Shown: positions 36,121 to 48,399, counted from the stretch's first letter. The stretch is DNA of 64,000 bases from Artocarpus heterophyllus (GCA_025403435.1 CM046347.1:28236183-28300182), one strand, 5' to 3'. The notes: generated from the sequence alone by a model not told the origin. Translations and numbers: made by a program.

Positions 36121-38185
36121 TGTTAGATATGTATGCCCTAAGGAGTAAAAATGTAATACATTTTTGGAGACATTTTTATCAATAAAGAATTTGTTCATTT
36201 ATATATATCAAATCTTGTCCTCTTTACATTCATATTTGTTGAATGTATGTTAAGCAAACAGTAGTCTGAGACTGTCGGTCTAAACCTTAAGAATTGGGCA
36301 TATGATGGACTGATTATGCGGAAGACACGATTGTTAAGGTGACGGTCTAAAACATATGATCCGTAATCGAGAGAATAAAGTTAGGCGCTTTATTCATGTA
36401 AAGATTGTTATGTTGTCTATATCCCTTTAGAGAGATGGTTTGTCTTGACCATCGGATTGGACTTTGTGAATAGAAACATTAGCACGTTTTCATAGGTGAC
36501 GATGTGTTGGATCGGGACATAAAGTGAATTGATTTGGATTAATAATTCTATCTCAACAAATCGATTCACTTTAGACAGTCATTTGTATTGTATCTTAATC
36601 CTGAGACGAATAGTGGGCCCATTGTCTTAACTTGTGTCTTTTGATGTACCAAAGGGTGACTCCCACATCTTAATAGTGGTATGCATGCCGGTACGTTGGA
36701 GGCATGACTCTTGATAGCGTAGACTTGTTATTCATAGGTAAGGAATCCATAGCTCCTCTTTAGGAGTAATGATATCCTCTTATATGCGTTATCTTGTAAT
36801 TGAAAAACTGGAGTGCTCAACCATTTGGATACATAGGTGTAACCGAATGGTATAGTATCTTTGGATGGTAAGTTTTCTAATGGTGAGATAATGGAACATA
36901 AGATAAAAATAATCGGTAAGGTAAGATAGAACTTGTCCTTAAGCTAATTATGGATTATCATATGGGGATACGATACACTTTGATATGTCATGGAGACTTA
37001 GCTATACGGGCTTCGTAATTCTATAAAGTTTGAGAGTACAGCTCCAAGCTTTTAGTGGAGTAGCGTTGGAGTTGATAATTGTGAAATGTATATATGAGAT
37101 GTTGGGTTTCATAATTATCGAGAGCTTGAACTTTAAAGGTCCATTTTGGTCCCCTTTGCTAGCTCACAAAATCTTGTAACGATACGGCGTGCTTTTTCAA
37201 TAATTGGTGACTTATGTCAGGATTTATTGAATTGGTTTAAAATTTGAAAGAATCAAATAATTCATGTCTGTTTATTGGTTAAATTAATTTTGTAATAAAA
37301 TTAATTTAAGATAAACTTGTTGAATTATTGGGATCGGATAATTCTTGTCTGTTTATTGGTTGATTTAATTGGATAAATTAAATCAAGATAAACTTGTAGA
37401 ATATTGTAAATTAAATCAAGATAAACTTGTAGAATTATTGTGAATTGATTTATTTTTTGAAGAGATTATCTTGATAAAGTTTGTTTTTGATCAGATAACT
37501 TCTCTATTGGGTTATTTGAATCAAAACTGAGACTTTATCCTATAGAATCTCGGGTGGAAAATAAAAGATTCGCGGAGATATTTACGCGGGAGTTCGGCCT
37601 GTCGATCTACGTGTTTGGCCCGTCGATGGGGCATGTTCGGCTTGCCGATCAGGCTGTTCGACCTGTCAATCAGCGAGAGATAAGATTATGCATTTTCACG
37701 TAGATCTTATCAGATATTGATCCGAACTTGATTCTGTTTCGAGTTTTTGAGACCTAATCTGATAAGGACTGACCCCAAGACCAATCGCTATATAAAGGGA
37801 GCAAGTCTCATGAGGTACTCAGATCAATTGAGAGATTAAGAGTGATACTCTTTTGTGAGCATCTAAAAACTCCCTAAGAGCTTTTGTTCACAAATTACAA
37901 ACATTAGCTTTGGGTTCTCTCTATTGGTTGGAAGAAGAGTTACAGGTGGAAGAGCTGTACGTGTGAGCCCACACTCACTCCAGTTGTGGATAGAGAATAG
38001 CAAAGAAGACCAATTGGTTGAGGTTCTTCTGGAACGTTACTTCTCTTCACAGGTTGTAGAGGTTCTTCGGTACACAAAGGTTAGTAAGATCTGGTTAATT
38101 TATGCATATAGCATGTCAAACTTGTGTTTTGGAAACTACTCTGATATAAAATTTTTAAAATTTTGCTCATTCTATTTTTCCAACA
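36121..38185 (+). repeat. Complete plus-strand LTR inside the composite
   Basis: TGTTAGATATG ... TTTTTCCAACA, 2,065 bp. TATA box TATATAAA at 37,789-37,796; motif cluster 37,592-37,675. A short tandem duplication (taaatcaagataaacttgtagaat, about 37,378-37,437) is peculiar to this copy. Confidence 0.93.
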
Positions 38186-38999
38186 TTAGCTCCACGAAAC
38201 CACGAACAACCTTAAACATAAACAAAGTTCGTCACTTTCTAGCTTAGGATATTCTACATTACTAACCTATCTCATAGTGTCCTAGTGTTCCATTTATTTA
38301 GTAAAACCATACTACAAATTTGAATTCTCAATTTGAGTTTGAAACAGTGAAAACGGGCAAAAACAATCATTTTTCTTATGGCCGGTAGGCCTATCAAATT
38401 TCCTGTTCTGGCCTATCGAACTACACAATTTGGCCTACCGGCCAGGCAGGACCGGCCTACCAAACTCTCTTAGGTTTGGCTTGCCAAAGGGATGAGTCTG
38501 ACCTGCCAGACTCATGAATCCGTCCTGCCAAACTGGAAAAATCTGGAAAGTTCTAGATTCGAGCTTTGGCCTCCTGAGCTCAAATCTTCATTTCCTACTT
38601 GTTTTCTCAATTCCCAGCATAGAAATTATTCATATATGATAAAAAAAAAAACATAGTAGAACACTTTTAAACTAATTTAAACAAGATTTGCATAGAAAAT
38701 TTCAATTAAATCCAAAAAAGTGAAAAATAGAGAAAAATAAAAAATCTTAATTTAAATCCCTTTTTCATCAAACCAAGCTTAGATTCTAGATGTTTTGAGT
38801 TCCATTAACTTAAATGTAGGGTTTCCTAAGCTTAAATAAGCTCGGATCTCAAAATACAAGGAAAACAGAAAAATTGAGAAAAAGTTTAAAAATTTAAAAG
38901 TTCAGTAAACCAACCTCAAATCTAAGCTTTGAATCACATTTATGGAGGCTCAATCTTGCTTCCTAGCTTCCAATTCAACTAGAGATCGAATTTTGGGCT
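38186..38999 (-). mobile_element. Captured gypsy-type LTR fragment
   Basis: Begins exactly where the copia LTR ends, with a 98-bp stretch homologous to 33,580-33,677. It continues through a motif cluster (38,384-38,535) that mirrors, in reverse, the cluster of the LTR at 8,874-10,780. The GA-rich end of this LTR extends into the first tandem unit (to about 39,225). It looks like the 3' flank of the plus-strand copia piece, carried along with it. Confidence 0.75.
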
Positions 39000-40809
39000 C
39001 TAAAAATTCTAACCAAAATGAGAGTGAGAGAGGAGAGAGACACACACAAAGAGAGAAGGAGAGAAAGAGAGAAAGCGTGGGAGAGAGAGAGAGAGAGAGA
39101 GTTAAGAGTGAGTGAGGGAGTGAAGGGAAATAAATAGAAGAAGGGAGAGGGAAAATTAAATAGAAAGAAGGGAGAGTAAAACCAGTAAGGAGAAACCGTG
39201 TGCGTCCATAGTTTTTTAAAAAAGGATGTGGTATGCATACCGGTACGTTGGAGGCATGACTCTTGTTCTCGGTATCCAGATCTTTCGGGATAAGAAGAAC
39301 AAAATGATAGCTTTGTCTCAAGCTGGCTACATAGATAAAATTCTCAGGAGGTTTGCAATGCAGGATTCCAAGAAAGGTGGGCAACCATCTAAGTCTAGAA
39401 TTACTCTTTATAAGAAAGACTCTCCAAAGTCTTATGAAGAAAGAGAATACATGAAGAAGGTGCCTTATGCTTCAGCAGTGGTAGTCTCATGTATGCCATG
39501 CTTTGCACACGACCGGATATTAACTATGCGGGCGGGATTGTAAGTCGATTTTAGGTGGATCCAAGATCGAACCATTGGGTTGCGGCAAAGCATATTTTCA
39601 AGTACCTGAGAAGGACTTGAGGGTATATGCTTGTGAATTCAGGTGAGGACTTAACTCCTCTAGGATACACTGACTCAGATTTTCAAGCCTTTCTGGATTG
39701 TAGGAAATCGACTTCGGGGTTTGTGTTGACTTTGGGCGACAGTGCCATCAGTTAGAGAAGTGCGAAGCAAGATTGACTTGGTTTATCTCTAGGATACACT
39801 GACTTGGTTTATCTAAAAATTCTAACCAAAATGAGAGTGAGAGAGGAGAGAGACACACACAAAGAGAGAAGGAGAGAAAGAGAGAAAGCGTGGGAGAGAG
39901 AGAGAGAGAGAGAGTTAAGAGTGAGTGAGGGAGTGAAGGGAAATAAATAGAAGAAGGGAGAGGGAAAATTAAATAGAAAGAAGGGAGAGTAAAACCAGTA
40001 AGGAGAAACCGTGTACGTCCATAGTTTTTTAAAAAAGGATGTGGTATGCATACCGGTACGTTGGAGGCATGACTCTTGTTCTCGGTATCCAGATCTTTCG
40101 GGATAAGAAGAACAAAATGATAGCTTTGTCTCAAGCTGGCTACATAGATAAAATTCTCAGGAGGTTTGCAATGCAGGATTCCAAGAAAGGTGGGCAACCA
40201 TCTAGGTCTGAAATTGCTCTTTCTAAGGAAGACTCTCCAAAGTCTTATGAAGAAAGAGAATACATGAAGAAGGTGCCTTATGCTTCAGCAGTGGGTAGTC
40301 TCATGTATGCCATGCTTTGCACAAGGCTGGATATTAGCTATGCGGTCGGGATTGTAAGTCGATTTTAGGTGGATCCAAGATCGAACCATTGGGTTGCGGC
40401 AAAGCATATTTTCAAGTACCTGAGAAGGACTTGAGGGTATATGCTTGTGTATTCAGGTGAGGACTTAACTCCTCTAGGATACACTGACTCAGATTTTCAA
40501 GCCTTTCTGGATTGTAGGAAATCGACTTCGGGGTTTGTGTTGACTCTGGGCGACAGTGCCATCAGTTAGAGAAGTGCGAAGCAAGATTGACTTGGTTTAT
40601 CTCTAGGATACACTGACTTGGTTTATCTAAAAATTCTAACCAAAATGAGAGTGAGAGAGGAGAGAGACACACACAAAGAGAGAAGGAGAGAAAGAGAGAA
40701 AGCGTGGGAGAGAGAGAGAGAGAGAGTTAAGAGTGAGTGAGGGAGTGAAGGGAAATAAATAGAAGAAGGGAGAGGGAAAATTAAATAGAAAGAGGGGAGA
40801 GTAAAACCA
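39000..40809 (+). repeat. Chimeric tandem units, 813-814 bp, 2.2 copies
   Basis: The phrase CTAAAAATTCTAACC recurs at 39,000, 39,813 and 40,627. Each full unit consists of a GA-rich piece of the gypsy LTR (about 225 bp), about 40 bp of copia LTR (gtggtatgcataccggtacg...), an RT/RNase H piece starting VLGIQIFRDKKNK, and a tail GACTTGGTTTATCTCTAGG. The third unit stops at about 40,809. Units 1 and 2 are close but not identical: unit 1 shares the one-base deletion of the fragment at 35,213, unit 2 does not. The pol pieces at 39,257-39,760 and 40,071-40,570 carry stops after GDSAIS. Confidence 0.9.
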
Positions 40810-41130
40810 AGTCAGTGTATCCTAGAGATAAACCAAGTCAATCTTGCTTCGCACTTCTCCAACTGATGGCACTGTCGCCCAGAGTAAACACAAACCCCGA
40901 AGTCGATTTCCTAGAATCCAGAAAGGAATGAAAATCCGAGTCAGTGTATCCTAGAGGAGTTAAGTCCTCACCTGAATACACAAGCATATACCCTCGAGTC
41001 CTTCTCAGGTACTTGAAAATATGCTTTGTCGTAATCCAATGGTTCGGTCCTGGATCCACCTAAAATCGACTTACAATCCCAACCGCATAGCTAATATCCA
41101 GTCGTGTGCAAAGCATGGCATACATGAGAC
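40810..41130 (-). pseudogene. Extra RNase H segment, tandem copy
   Basis: Minus-strand readings MDPGPNHWITTKHIFKYLRR and [18 protein letters not shown] repeat the RNase H stretch at 41,131-41,425 in the same orientation. The join is at WRSAK of the upstream copy and LMYAMLCTR of this one. Its far end (40,810-40,880) is the reverse complement of 40,548-40,620, forming an inverted repeat around the last GA-rich block. Confidence 0.85.
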
Positions 41131-43063
41131 TTACTTCGCACTTCTCCAACTGATGGCACCGCCACCCAGAGTAAACACAAACCCCGAAGTCGATTTCCTA
41201 GAATCCAGACAGGATTGAAAATCTGAATCAGTGTATCCTAGAGGAGTTAAATCCTCACCCGAATACACAAGCATATACCCTCGAGTCCTTCTCAGGTACT
41301 TGAAAATATGCTTTACCGTAACCCAATGGTTTGGTCCTGGATCCGCCTGAAATCGACTTACAATCCCGACCACATAGCTAATATCCGGTCGAGTGCAAAG
41401 CATGGCATACATGAGACTACCCACTGCCGAAGCATAAGGCACCTTCTTCATGTATTCTCTTTCTTCATAAGACTTTGGAGAGTCTTTCTTAGAAAGAGTA
41501 ATTCCAAACCTAGATGGTTGCCCACCTTTCTTGGAATCCTGCATTGCAAACCTCCTGAGAATTTTATCTATGTAGCCAACCTGAGACAAAGCTATCATTT
41601 TGTTCTTCCTATCCCAAAAGATCTGGATACCGAGAACAAAATTAGCCTCACCTAAGTCCTTCATGTCAAACAGCTTGGTCACCCATAATTTGACCGATGA
41701 CAACGCCCCAACGTCATTGCCAATTGACAGAATGTCATCTGCATAGAGTAGTAGAAAAACCACATTCCCATCCTTGATGTGTTTGCAAACACATGGTTCA
41801 TCCACGTTTTGTGAGAATCCATAAGTCTTGATCACTTGATCAAATCTTATGTTCCAAGAACGAGAAGTCTGCTTAAGTCTATAAATAGACTTCAGCAGCT
41901 TACAAACCTTACCCTCTTGACCCGCGACCTTGAACCTGTCTGGTTGTCCCATATAAATGGACTCATCAAGATAGCCATTCAGAAAAGCCGTCTTGACATC
42001 CATCTGTCAAATCTCGTAGTCGAGAACGGCAGTTATGGACAAGAGAATCCGGATGGACTTAAGCATGGCTACTGGCGAAAAGGTTTCCTCATAATCGATT
42101 CCTTCCTTTTGCGTATAACCCTTAGCTACCAATCTAGCCTTAATGGTTTCGACCTTTCCATCCACTCCTCTTTTCCTCTTGTAGATCCACTTACACCCTA
42201 TGGGTTTTACCCCATCGGGAAAATCCACAAGCTCCCAGACCCGATTAGTCTCCATAGACTTCATCTCTATGTTCATGGCCTCTGTCCAGAGTCTTGAATC
42301 AACATCCTCCATAGCTTCTGCGTAAGTATAAGGATCCCTATCATGTTCATCCGGTTCAGCCAAGAAGACCTCCCCATTGAACATATACCTCTCAGGTTGA
42401 CGCCCGATCCTCCCACTACGCCGAAGCCCCTGAGGTTGTTGTTTAGGTTTGTTTGGTTTTTCTACACCGATCGGAATGGTTTCGTTCGGAACCTACGGAA
42501 TGAACGGATCACCCCTTAACTCCTCAAGCACCACTTTGCTTCGAGGTTTAAAGTCGTCCATGTAACTCTCCTCAAGGAAAGTTGCATTAGTTGAAACCAC
42601 GACTTTATTTTCCTTTGGGTTATAAAAATAACCCCTTTTAGTCCCTTTTGGATATCCTACAAACACGCAAACTTCCGAACGTGCTTCTAACTTATTCGGA
42701 TCCTTAAACAGGACATGAGCTGGACATCCCCATATGCGAATAGGGTTTAAGGATGTCTTCCGTCTTGTCCACAACTCAGTGAGGAGTTTTAGGGACCGAT
42801 TTTGAAGGCACATTGTTCGAAAGATAACATGCGGTTTGTAGTGCATATCCCCAAAAGGATAAAGGCAATGATGAATAACTCATCATGGACCGAATCATGT
42901 CCAACAAAGTCCTATTCCTTCTCTCCGCTATGCCATTCTGCTGCAGAGTGCCCGGCGCAGTCAAATGGGATAAAATCTCATTCTCTAACAAGTGTCCCAA
43001 GAACTCATTAGAAAGGTATTCCCCACCTCGATCAGATCGAAGTGCCTTTATGGGTCTACCCAA
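41131..43063 (-). pseudogene. pol of composite element (integrase end, RT, RNase H), broken
   Basis: Continues the frame of the gag-protease-integrase reading after a TAA at 43,064-43,066. Integrase core [21 protein letters not shown] and [14 protein letters not shown] run to a frameshift near 42,780, then integrase C-terminal region to 42,493. RT comes at 42,384-42,007 ([24 protein letters not shown]). A TGA (42,004-42,006) replaces the tryptophan before [13 protein letters not shown]. Then 41,131-42,003 has YADDILSIGND, where the first Val of YVDD is Ala, and RNase H to WRSAK. Truncated before the RNase H end. Confidence 0.9.
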
Positions 43064-44710
43064 TTACTTTTCCACTTCAGCCCGAAACTCCCTAAACTTA
43101 TCATAAGTTTCGCTTTTGTCGTGCATTAGGTACACATACCCATATCTTGAGTAATCGTCAATAAAAGTGACGAAGTACTCATACCCTCCTCGTGCCTGGA
43201 TGTTCATCGGCCTGCAAACATCACTATGCACAAGTTCTAGAACCCCTTCGGCTCTATTGCCCTTAGACCCGTATGGTCTTTTGGTCATTTTACCCTCCAA
43301 ACAAGACTCACATTGAGGTATAGATTCCACCTTTAAGTGACTTAAAGGACCATCCCTTACCAACCTTTGAATCCTATTCAGGTTAATATGGCCAAGGTGC
43401 AAATGCCAAAGATAAGTCTTATTAGAGTAAGAAGTTTTAAGTCTTTTTGAGTTATTATCATTTATCTCAGCATTAAGCAATAAGTCCATCTTAGGTTTGA
43501 TAAAATATAGATTATTTTGCATCCATGCAGAGCAGATAAAAGATTTGTTTTTACGAATCACCACTTTTTCATTGAAAGATACTACGTAGGAGTCTTTAAA
43601 TAAAGAAGATACAAAAATTAAATTCCTTTTAAATTTAGGAACATAAAAACAATCTCGCAAAATTAAATTCCTATAATTATCAGAGTAAAGATGGACATCT
43701 CCCACTGCTTCTGTTGAGACCAAGGATCTATCGCCCATCCGAAGCGTTAAGTCTTCACACAGCAGACTTCTCGTTTCTTTGAATCCCTGTAGAGAAACAC
43801 AAACATAATTAGTTGCATCAGAATCTATGACCCAGATGTCACTGGATTCCTCAACCAAACAAGTTTCTAAATATAGAAGATCACACCTACCTCCCTTGGA
43901 AAGGAAGTCCTTGCAATGCTTCTTTATATGCCCGACCTTTCCACAGAAGAAGCACTTAAGCTTCTTTGGGTTCTCCTTCTTCTTCTTCTTGCTCTTGGTA
44001 GTAGCAGAAATAGAAGACTTCCCACTCTTAGCCCGTTGCTTCTTTCCATTCCCAGAGTTAGGATTGGAACCAGAAGCAGCTACCATGTTGGCCTCACCAC
44101 CAGTAGGAGACTCCCTGATCAGCAGTTCAAATTCCTGTAACTGTTTCATCAGTTCTGTCAAGGTCATATCCCGTCTATTGCTTAAATTAAAAGTAGCTCT
44201 AAACAGAGTAAATTCCTTAGACAGAGTCTCAAAGACCATAGTCATCTGAGTTTCAGTATCGATGTCGGCTCCATTGGTTTGAGCCTCAGGGAGGTAACCC
44301 ATGACCAACATCATGTGCTCCTTTACAAATGTCTCTAGTCTCTGTCTACAGTTTAAGAGTTTCTGAAGCTTCCCTTGCCTCTTCGTTACGGCCTGGCCTC
44401 CAAACATGTCCTCAAGATTATCCAAAATCTGCTTCGCAGTCTCATAATCCTGATGTTGAGCCTGCAGCACGTTGTTCATGCTAGCCATAACATAGCAGCG
44501 GGCCTGATAATTAGCATCTTTCCAGCGATTGTACGCTTGGAATTGCTCATTACTTGAGTCTCCTGTAGGCTCGGGAGGACAAGAAGTTGTCAGTACATAT
44601 TTCAGTTTCTCAAAGGATAGGACGATGTCCAGGTTCCATTTCCAATCGTTATAATTCTCACCGGTTAATTGGTTTTTGTCAAGTATCGATGATAAAGCGT
44701 TTTTAGACAT
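43064..44710 (-). CDS. gag-protease-integrase fusion of composite element, longest intact frame
   Basis: ATG of MSKNALSSILDKNQLTGEN at 44,708-44,710; 548 codons then TAA. The layout is gag helical domain, lysine-rich linker, intact zinc knuckle CFFCGKVGHIKKHC, protease region with IDSDAT (Asp-Ser-Asp where Asp-Ser-Gly is usual), FYVPKFKRN, integrase zinc region ([13 protein letters not shown] ... CESCLEG) and the first integrase catalytic strand ([19 protein letters not shown]). Shows that gag and pol share one frame in this family. The stop at AEVEK cuts integrase. If translated it could still give gag. Confidence 0.85.
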   Translation of the reverse strand: MSKNALSSILDKNQLTGENYNDWKWNLDIVLSFEKLKYVLTTSCPPEPTGDSSNEQFQAYNRWKDANYQARCYVMASMNNVLQAQHQDYETAKQILDNLEDMFGGQAVTKRQGKLQKLLNCRQRLETFVKEHMMLVMGYLPEAQTNGADIDTETQMTMVFETLSKEFTLFRATFNLSNRRDMTLTELMKQLQEFELLIRESPTGGEANMVAASGSNPNSGNGKKQRAKSGKSSISATTKSKKKKKENPKKLKCFFCGKVGHIKKHCKDFLSKGGRCDLLYLETCLVEESSDIWVIDSDATNYVCVSLQGFKETRSLLCEDLTLRMGDRSLVSTEAVGDVHLYSDNYRNLILRDCFYVPKFKRNLIFVSSLFKDSYVVSFNEKVVIRKNKSFICSAWMQNNLYFIKPKMDLLLNAEINDNNSKRLKTSYSNKTYLWHLHLGHINLNRIQRLVRDGPLSHLKVESIPQCESCLEGKMTKRPYGSKGNRAEGVLELVHSDVCRPMNIQARGGYEYFVTFIDDYSRYGYVYLMHDKSETYDKFREFRAEVEK

Positions 44711-46373
44711 TTTCAATCTACAATAAAGAATCATATACCAAACATAAGCAAACATATATAATAATTTAGTAAGATAACAGAATCATGTAAAATCATACAA
44801 ATGTGTTTATGTGTCAAAACCTTGAAAATATCACAACCTTACAACGATAATTCCCAACTCAGAATTCAACAAGCTCCTAGGGGAGTCATGCTAAATTTAA
44901 TCAGGAACACGGATCCCCTCATGATTAATATATGCCATCCAGGACCCGTATGGTCTAGCATATACTAATAATCATTTCTTTGGCCATTAATTTTATTAAC
45001 AGAGCTCCTAGGGGAGGTAAATAATAAAATTAACGTGAGTGTATAACCACCGTTTCAATATTTTATCCATGATTTATAATCACCACCAAGGGGTGTGCAG
45101 CCATAAATCATACTAAAATATCATATCCTTTCAGAGATCTAATCTGGTACATGATAGAAATCCCTTCCTAGGGGTCGGGACCACCATGTTCTTCCTATGG
45201 ACCAACGATGGAGGCCTTAGGTCCTCTCTTCGAAAACCTTCTTCCACTCAATCTTTTGAAGTCAAGGTTTTATTTTAAAATTATGCATGAACAATTTTAA
45301 TATGAGTGGCACTCCCTATTCTATATGACATGTTATCAATATACATGGTAAATCATATTATAATGCAGACAAGCAAAGCAATCAAGCAAAACTACAAGCA
45401 AAATAATAATAACCGTAATATTATGGTTCCACCCTATAGAATAGAAAACTAAGATTACAAGAGAATAATCGTGACATTTATCGATTCTTCATCCTTGAAT
45501 CCTCAAGCTGTATCCTTCTTCATGTAATATCCATTTTCAAGTCTTCAATCCCATATGAATCGAATACTTCATATTTCCGGTCATATCCAAATTTAATTTT
45601 TTTCAGAATCGTCCCAAAAATAAAATTAAAACTGCACTAGAAAAATTACACCTTTTCTGGATACTTGGCAGCTCTCGGTCGATATGCCGATCTGGGTGAT
45701 CGGCCTGCCGATCATGAAGGTTTGGCCTGCTGAACTGAAAGTTTGGCCTGCCGCCAGAATTCCAAAATTTTGCCCCACTGTCGGCTTGCCAGACCACATG
45801 TCTGGCCTGTCGATCTATGACCTTCAGCCTACCGAACTGTGAGGTCCGGCATGCCGACTGAGTAGAATGCCGACCGAGCAGAAAACCCTCATTCCAGAAA
45901 ATACAATTTTAATGCAATTCATCAATTTTATTTTCAACAATTCAAAAACATAAAATTAGAGACTCAGGAAATACCTGGAGGCACCATCATCAATCTTCTA
46001 GATCCGAATTCTCGATCCGTCTTCTCCGAATAATTATTTAATTACAAAATTCTTACAAATTAAAAATTAAATAACAATTCCTAGACGGAGATGATAGTCC
46101 ACCATCTAATTACATGAAAAACCTAGATACATATTCTAACCTCTAAGAAACCATAACCGGTATTAATTAATTAATAAATAATTAAACAATGATTTAATCA
46201 ACCATAATTAATTAATAAACATTCACCACATAATTCATGACAACATATTTATTATATAGAAACCTAGAGTGCCATCTCTCTATAAAATGCAATTCAAGCA
46301 TCGGAGAGATTAAGATCACAAAATTTATGCATATAACATGATCACAAGCTTGCAAATTTATGTAAAAACCTGG
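44711..46373 (-). other. Leader of composite element
   Basis: Same organisation as the Copia-1 leader: CCTAGGGG motifs (about 44,875, 45,005, 45,168) and a TCGGCCTGCCGA-type cluster (45,667-45,885). No supported gene. Confidence 0.75.
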
Positions 46374-46385
46374 TCTCTCATACCA
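46374..46385 (-). other. Primer-binding site of composite element
   Basis: Minus strand TGGTATGAGAGA, two mismatches to the tRNA-iMet site TGGTATCAGAGC. Confidence 0.7.
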
Positions 46386-46387
46386 AT

Positions 46388-48373
46388 TGTTGGAAACAAA
46401 GTGCGCAGCGGAATTTTAAAAATTTTTTTCACCAGAGTAATTTCCAAAACACAAGTTTGACATGTTATATGTATAAATTAGACAGATCTTACTAACCTCA
46501 GTGTGCCGAAGAACCTCTGCAACCTGTGTAGAGAAGTAACGTTCCAGAAGAGCCTCAACCAACTAGTCTTTTTTGCTATTCTCTATCCACAACTGGAGTG
46601 AGTGTGGGCTCACACGTACAGCTCTTCCACCGGTGACTCTCCCTCCAACCAATAGAGGGAACCCAAAGCTAGTGTTCGTGATTTGTGAACAAAAGCTCTC
46701 AGGGAGTTTTTAGATGCTCATTAGTAGAGTATCACTCTTAATCTCTCAAATTGATCTCTTAGTAAATCATGAGACTCACTCCCTTTTTATAGCTATTGGT
46801 CCTAGGGTCAGCCCATATCAGATTAGCTCTCAAAAACTCAAAACCAAATCAAGTTCGGATCAATATCTGATAAGATCCGCGTGAAAATGCACGTAATCTT
46901 ATCTCCCGCTGATCGGCAGGCCGACCACGTCATTCGGTAGGCCGAACTCCCGAGAAAAAATCTCCATGAATCTTTTATTTTCCATCTGAGATTCTAAAGG
47001 ATAAAGTCTCAGTTTTGATTCAAATAACCCAATAGAGAAGATATCTGATCAAAACAAACTTTATCAAGATAATCTCTACGAAAATAAATCAATTCACAAT
47101 AATTCTACAAGTTTATCTTGATCTAATTTGTCCAAAATTAAATCAACCGATAAACAGACAAGAATTATCTGATCGCAATAATTCAACAAGTTTATTTTAA
47201 ATTAATTTTATTACAAAATTAATTCAACCAATAAACAGACATGAATTATTTGATTCCTACAAATTTTAAACCAATCTGATAAATCCGATAAACAGACATG
47301 AATTATTTGATCGTTACAGGACTTTGTGAGATAGCAAAGGGGACCAAAATGGACCTATAAAGTTCAAGCTCATGATAATTATGAAACCCAATATCCCATA
47401 TATACATTTCACAATTATCAACTCCAACGCTACTCCACTAAAAGCTTGGAGCTGCACTCTCAAACTTTATAGAATTACGAAGCTCATGTAGCTAAGTCTC
47501 CATGGCATATCATAGTGTATCGCATCCCCATATGATCATCCATAATCGGCTTAAGGACAAGTTCTGTCTTACCTTCCCGCTTATTTTTATCTTATGTTCC
47601 ATTGTCTCACCATTAGAAAACTTACCATCCAAAGATAGTATACCATTCGGTTACACCTATGTATCCAAATGGTTGAGCGCTCCAGTTTTCCAATTACAGG
47701 ACAACGCATATAAGAGGATATCATTACTCCTAAAGAGGAGCTATGGATTCTATATCTATGAATAACAAGTCTATGCTATCAAGAGTCATGCCTCCAACGT
47801 ACCAGTATGCATACCACTATTGAGATGTGGGTGTCACCCTTTTGCACATCAAAAGACACAAGTCGAGACAACGGGCCCACTATTCATCTCAGGATTAAGA
47901 TACAATACAAATGACTGTCTAAAGTGAATCGATTTGCCGAGACAGAATTATTAATCTAAATCAATTCACTTTATGTCCCGATCCAACACATCGTCACTGA
48001 TGACAACGTGCCAATGTTTCTATTCACGGAGTCCAACTCCGATGGTCAAGACAAACCATCTCCCAAAAGGGATATAGACAACATAACAATCTTTACATGA
48101 ATAAAGCGCCTAACTTTATTCCCTCGATTACGGATCATATGTTTTAGACCGTCACCTTAAGAATCATGTCTTCCGCATAATCAATCTATCATATGCCCAA
48201 TTCTTAAGGTTTAGACTGACAGTCTCAGACTACTGTTTGCTTATCGTACATTCAACAAATATGAACGTAAAGAGGACAAGATTTGGTATATATAAAAGAA
48301 TAAATTCTTTATTGATAAAAATGTCTCCAAAAATGTATTACATTTTTACTCCTTAGGGCATACATGTCTAACA
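46388..48373 (-). repeat. 5' LTR of composite element
   Basis: 1,986 bp, TGTTGGAAACAAAG ... CATGTCTAACA on the plus strand. Motif cluster shortened (46,908-46,945) and a small rearrangement near 47,280 where a 'tgaattatttgat' phrase is repeated in place of LTR sequence. Antisense frame at 47,502-47,765. Confidence 0.92.
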
Positions 48374-48399
48374 GTCCTTGTGTGCCATTCATATTTATA
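48374..48399 (-). mobile_element. Right remnant of the interrupted gypsy-type LTR
   Basis: GTCCTTGTGTGCCATTC and following bases match the sequence after 38,283 (GTCCTAGTGTTCCATTT), so this continues the LTR broken at 33,677. It joins the next copia copy within AGGGCATAC. Confidence 0.6.

Larger units (their letters stand above)
33678..48373 (-). mobile_element. Composite insertion of the Copia-1 family, 14.7 kb, internally rearranged
   Basis: The outer ends are proper LTR ends (TGTTGGAAACAAAG at 33,678 and ...CATGTCTAACA at 48,373) with a perfect target duplication GTCCT (33,673-33,677 and 48,374-48,378). Between them are, left to right: a truncated minus LTR, an inverted plus-strand RT/RNase H piece with a full plus LTR, a fragment of a gypsy LTR, chimeric 813-814 bp tandem units, a duplicated RNase H piece, minus-strand pol-gag, leader, primer site and a full minus LTR. 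The flanking duplication says the ends came in as one integration. The interior was either built before integration or rearranged later. Confidence 0.85.

Noticed and set aside
37924..38247. Frame of about 100 codons (also 53,186 and 58,394) after the LTR TATA box
   Set aside because: It starts at TTG, not ATG, and follows LTR sequence; no evidence of translation.
39060..39110. CRISPR-like or satellite array suggested by regular repeats
   Set aside because: Simple GA microsatellite within a retrotransposon-derived unit; no spacer structure.
38950..39384. Ser/Leu-rich minus-strand frames (also 39,748-40,197)
   Set aside because: Antisense of pol and of the GA-rich tract in the chimeric tandem units.
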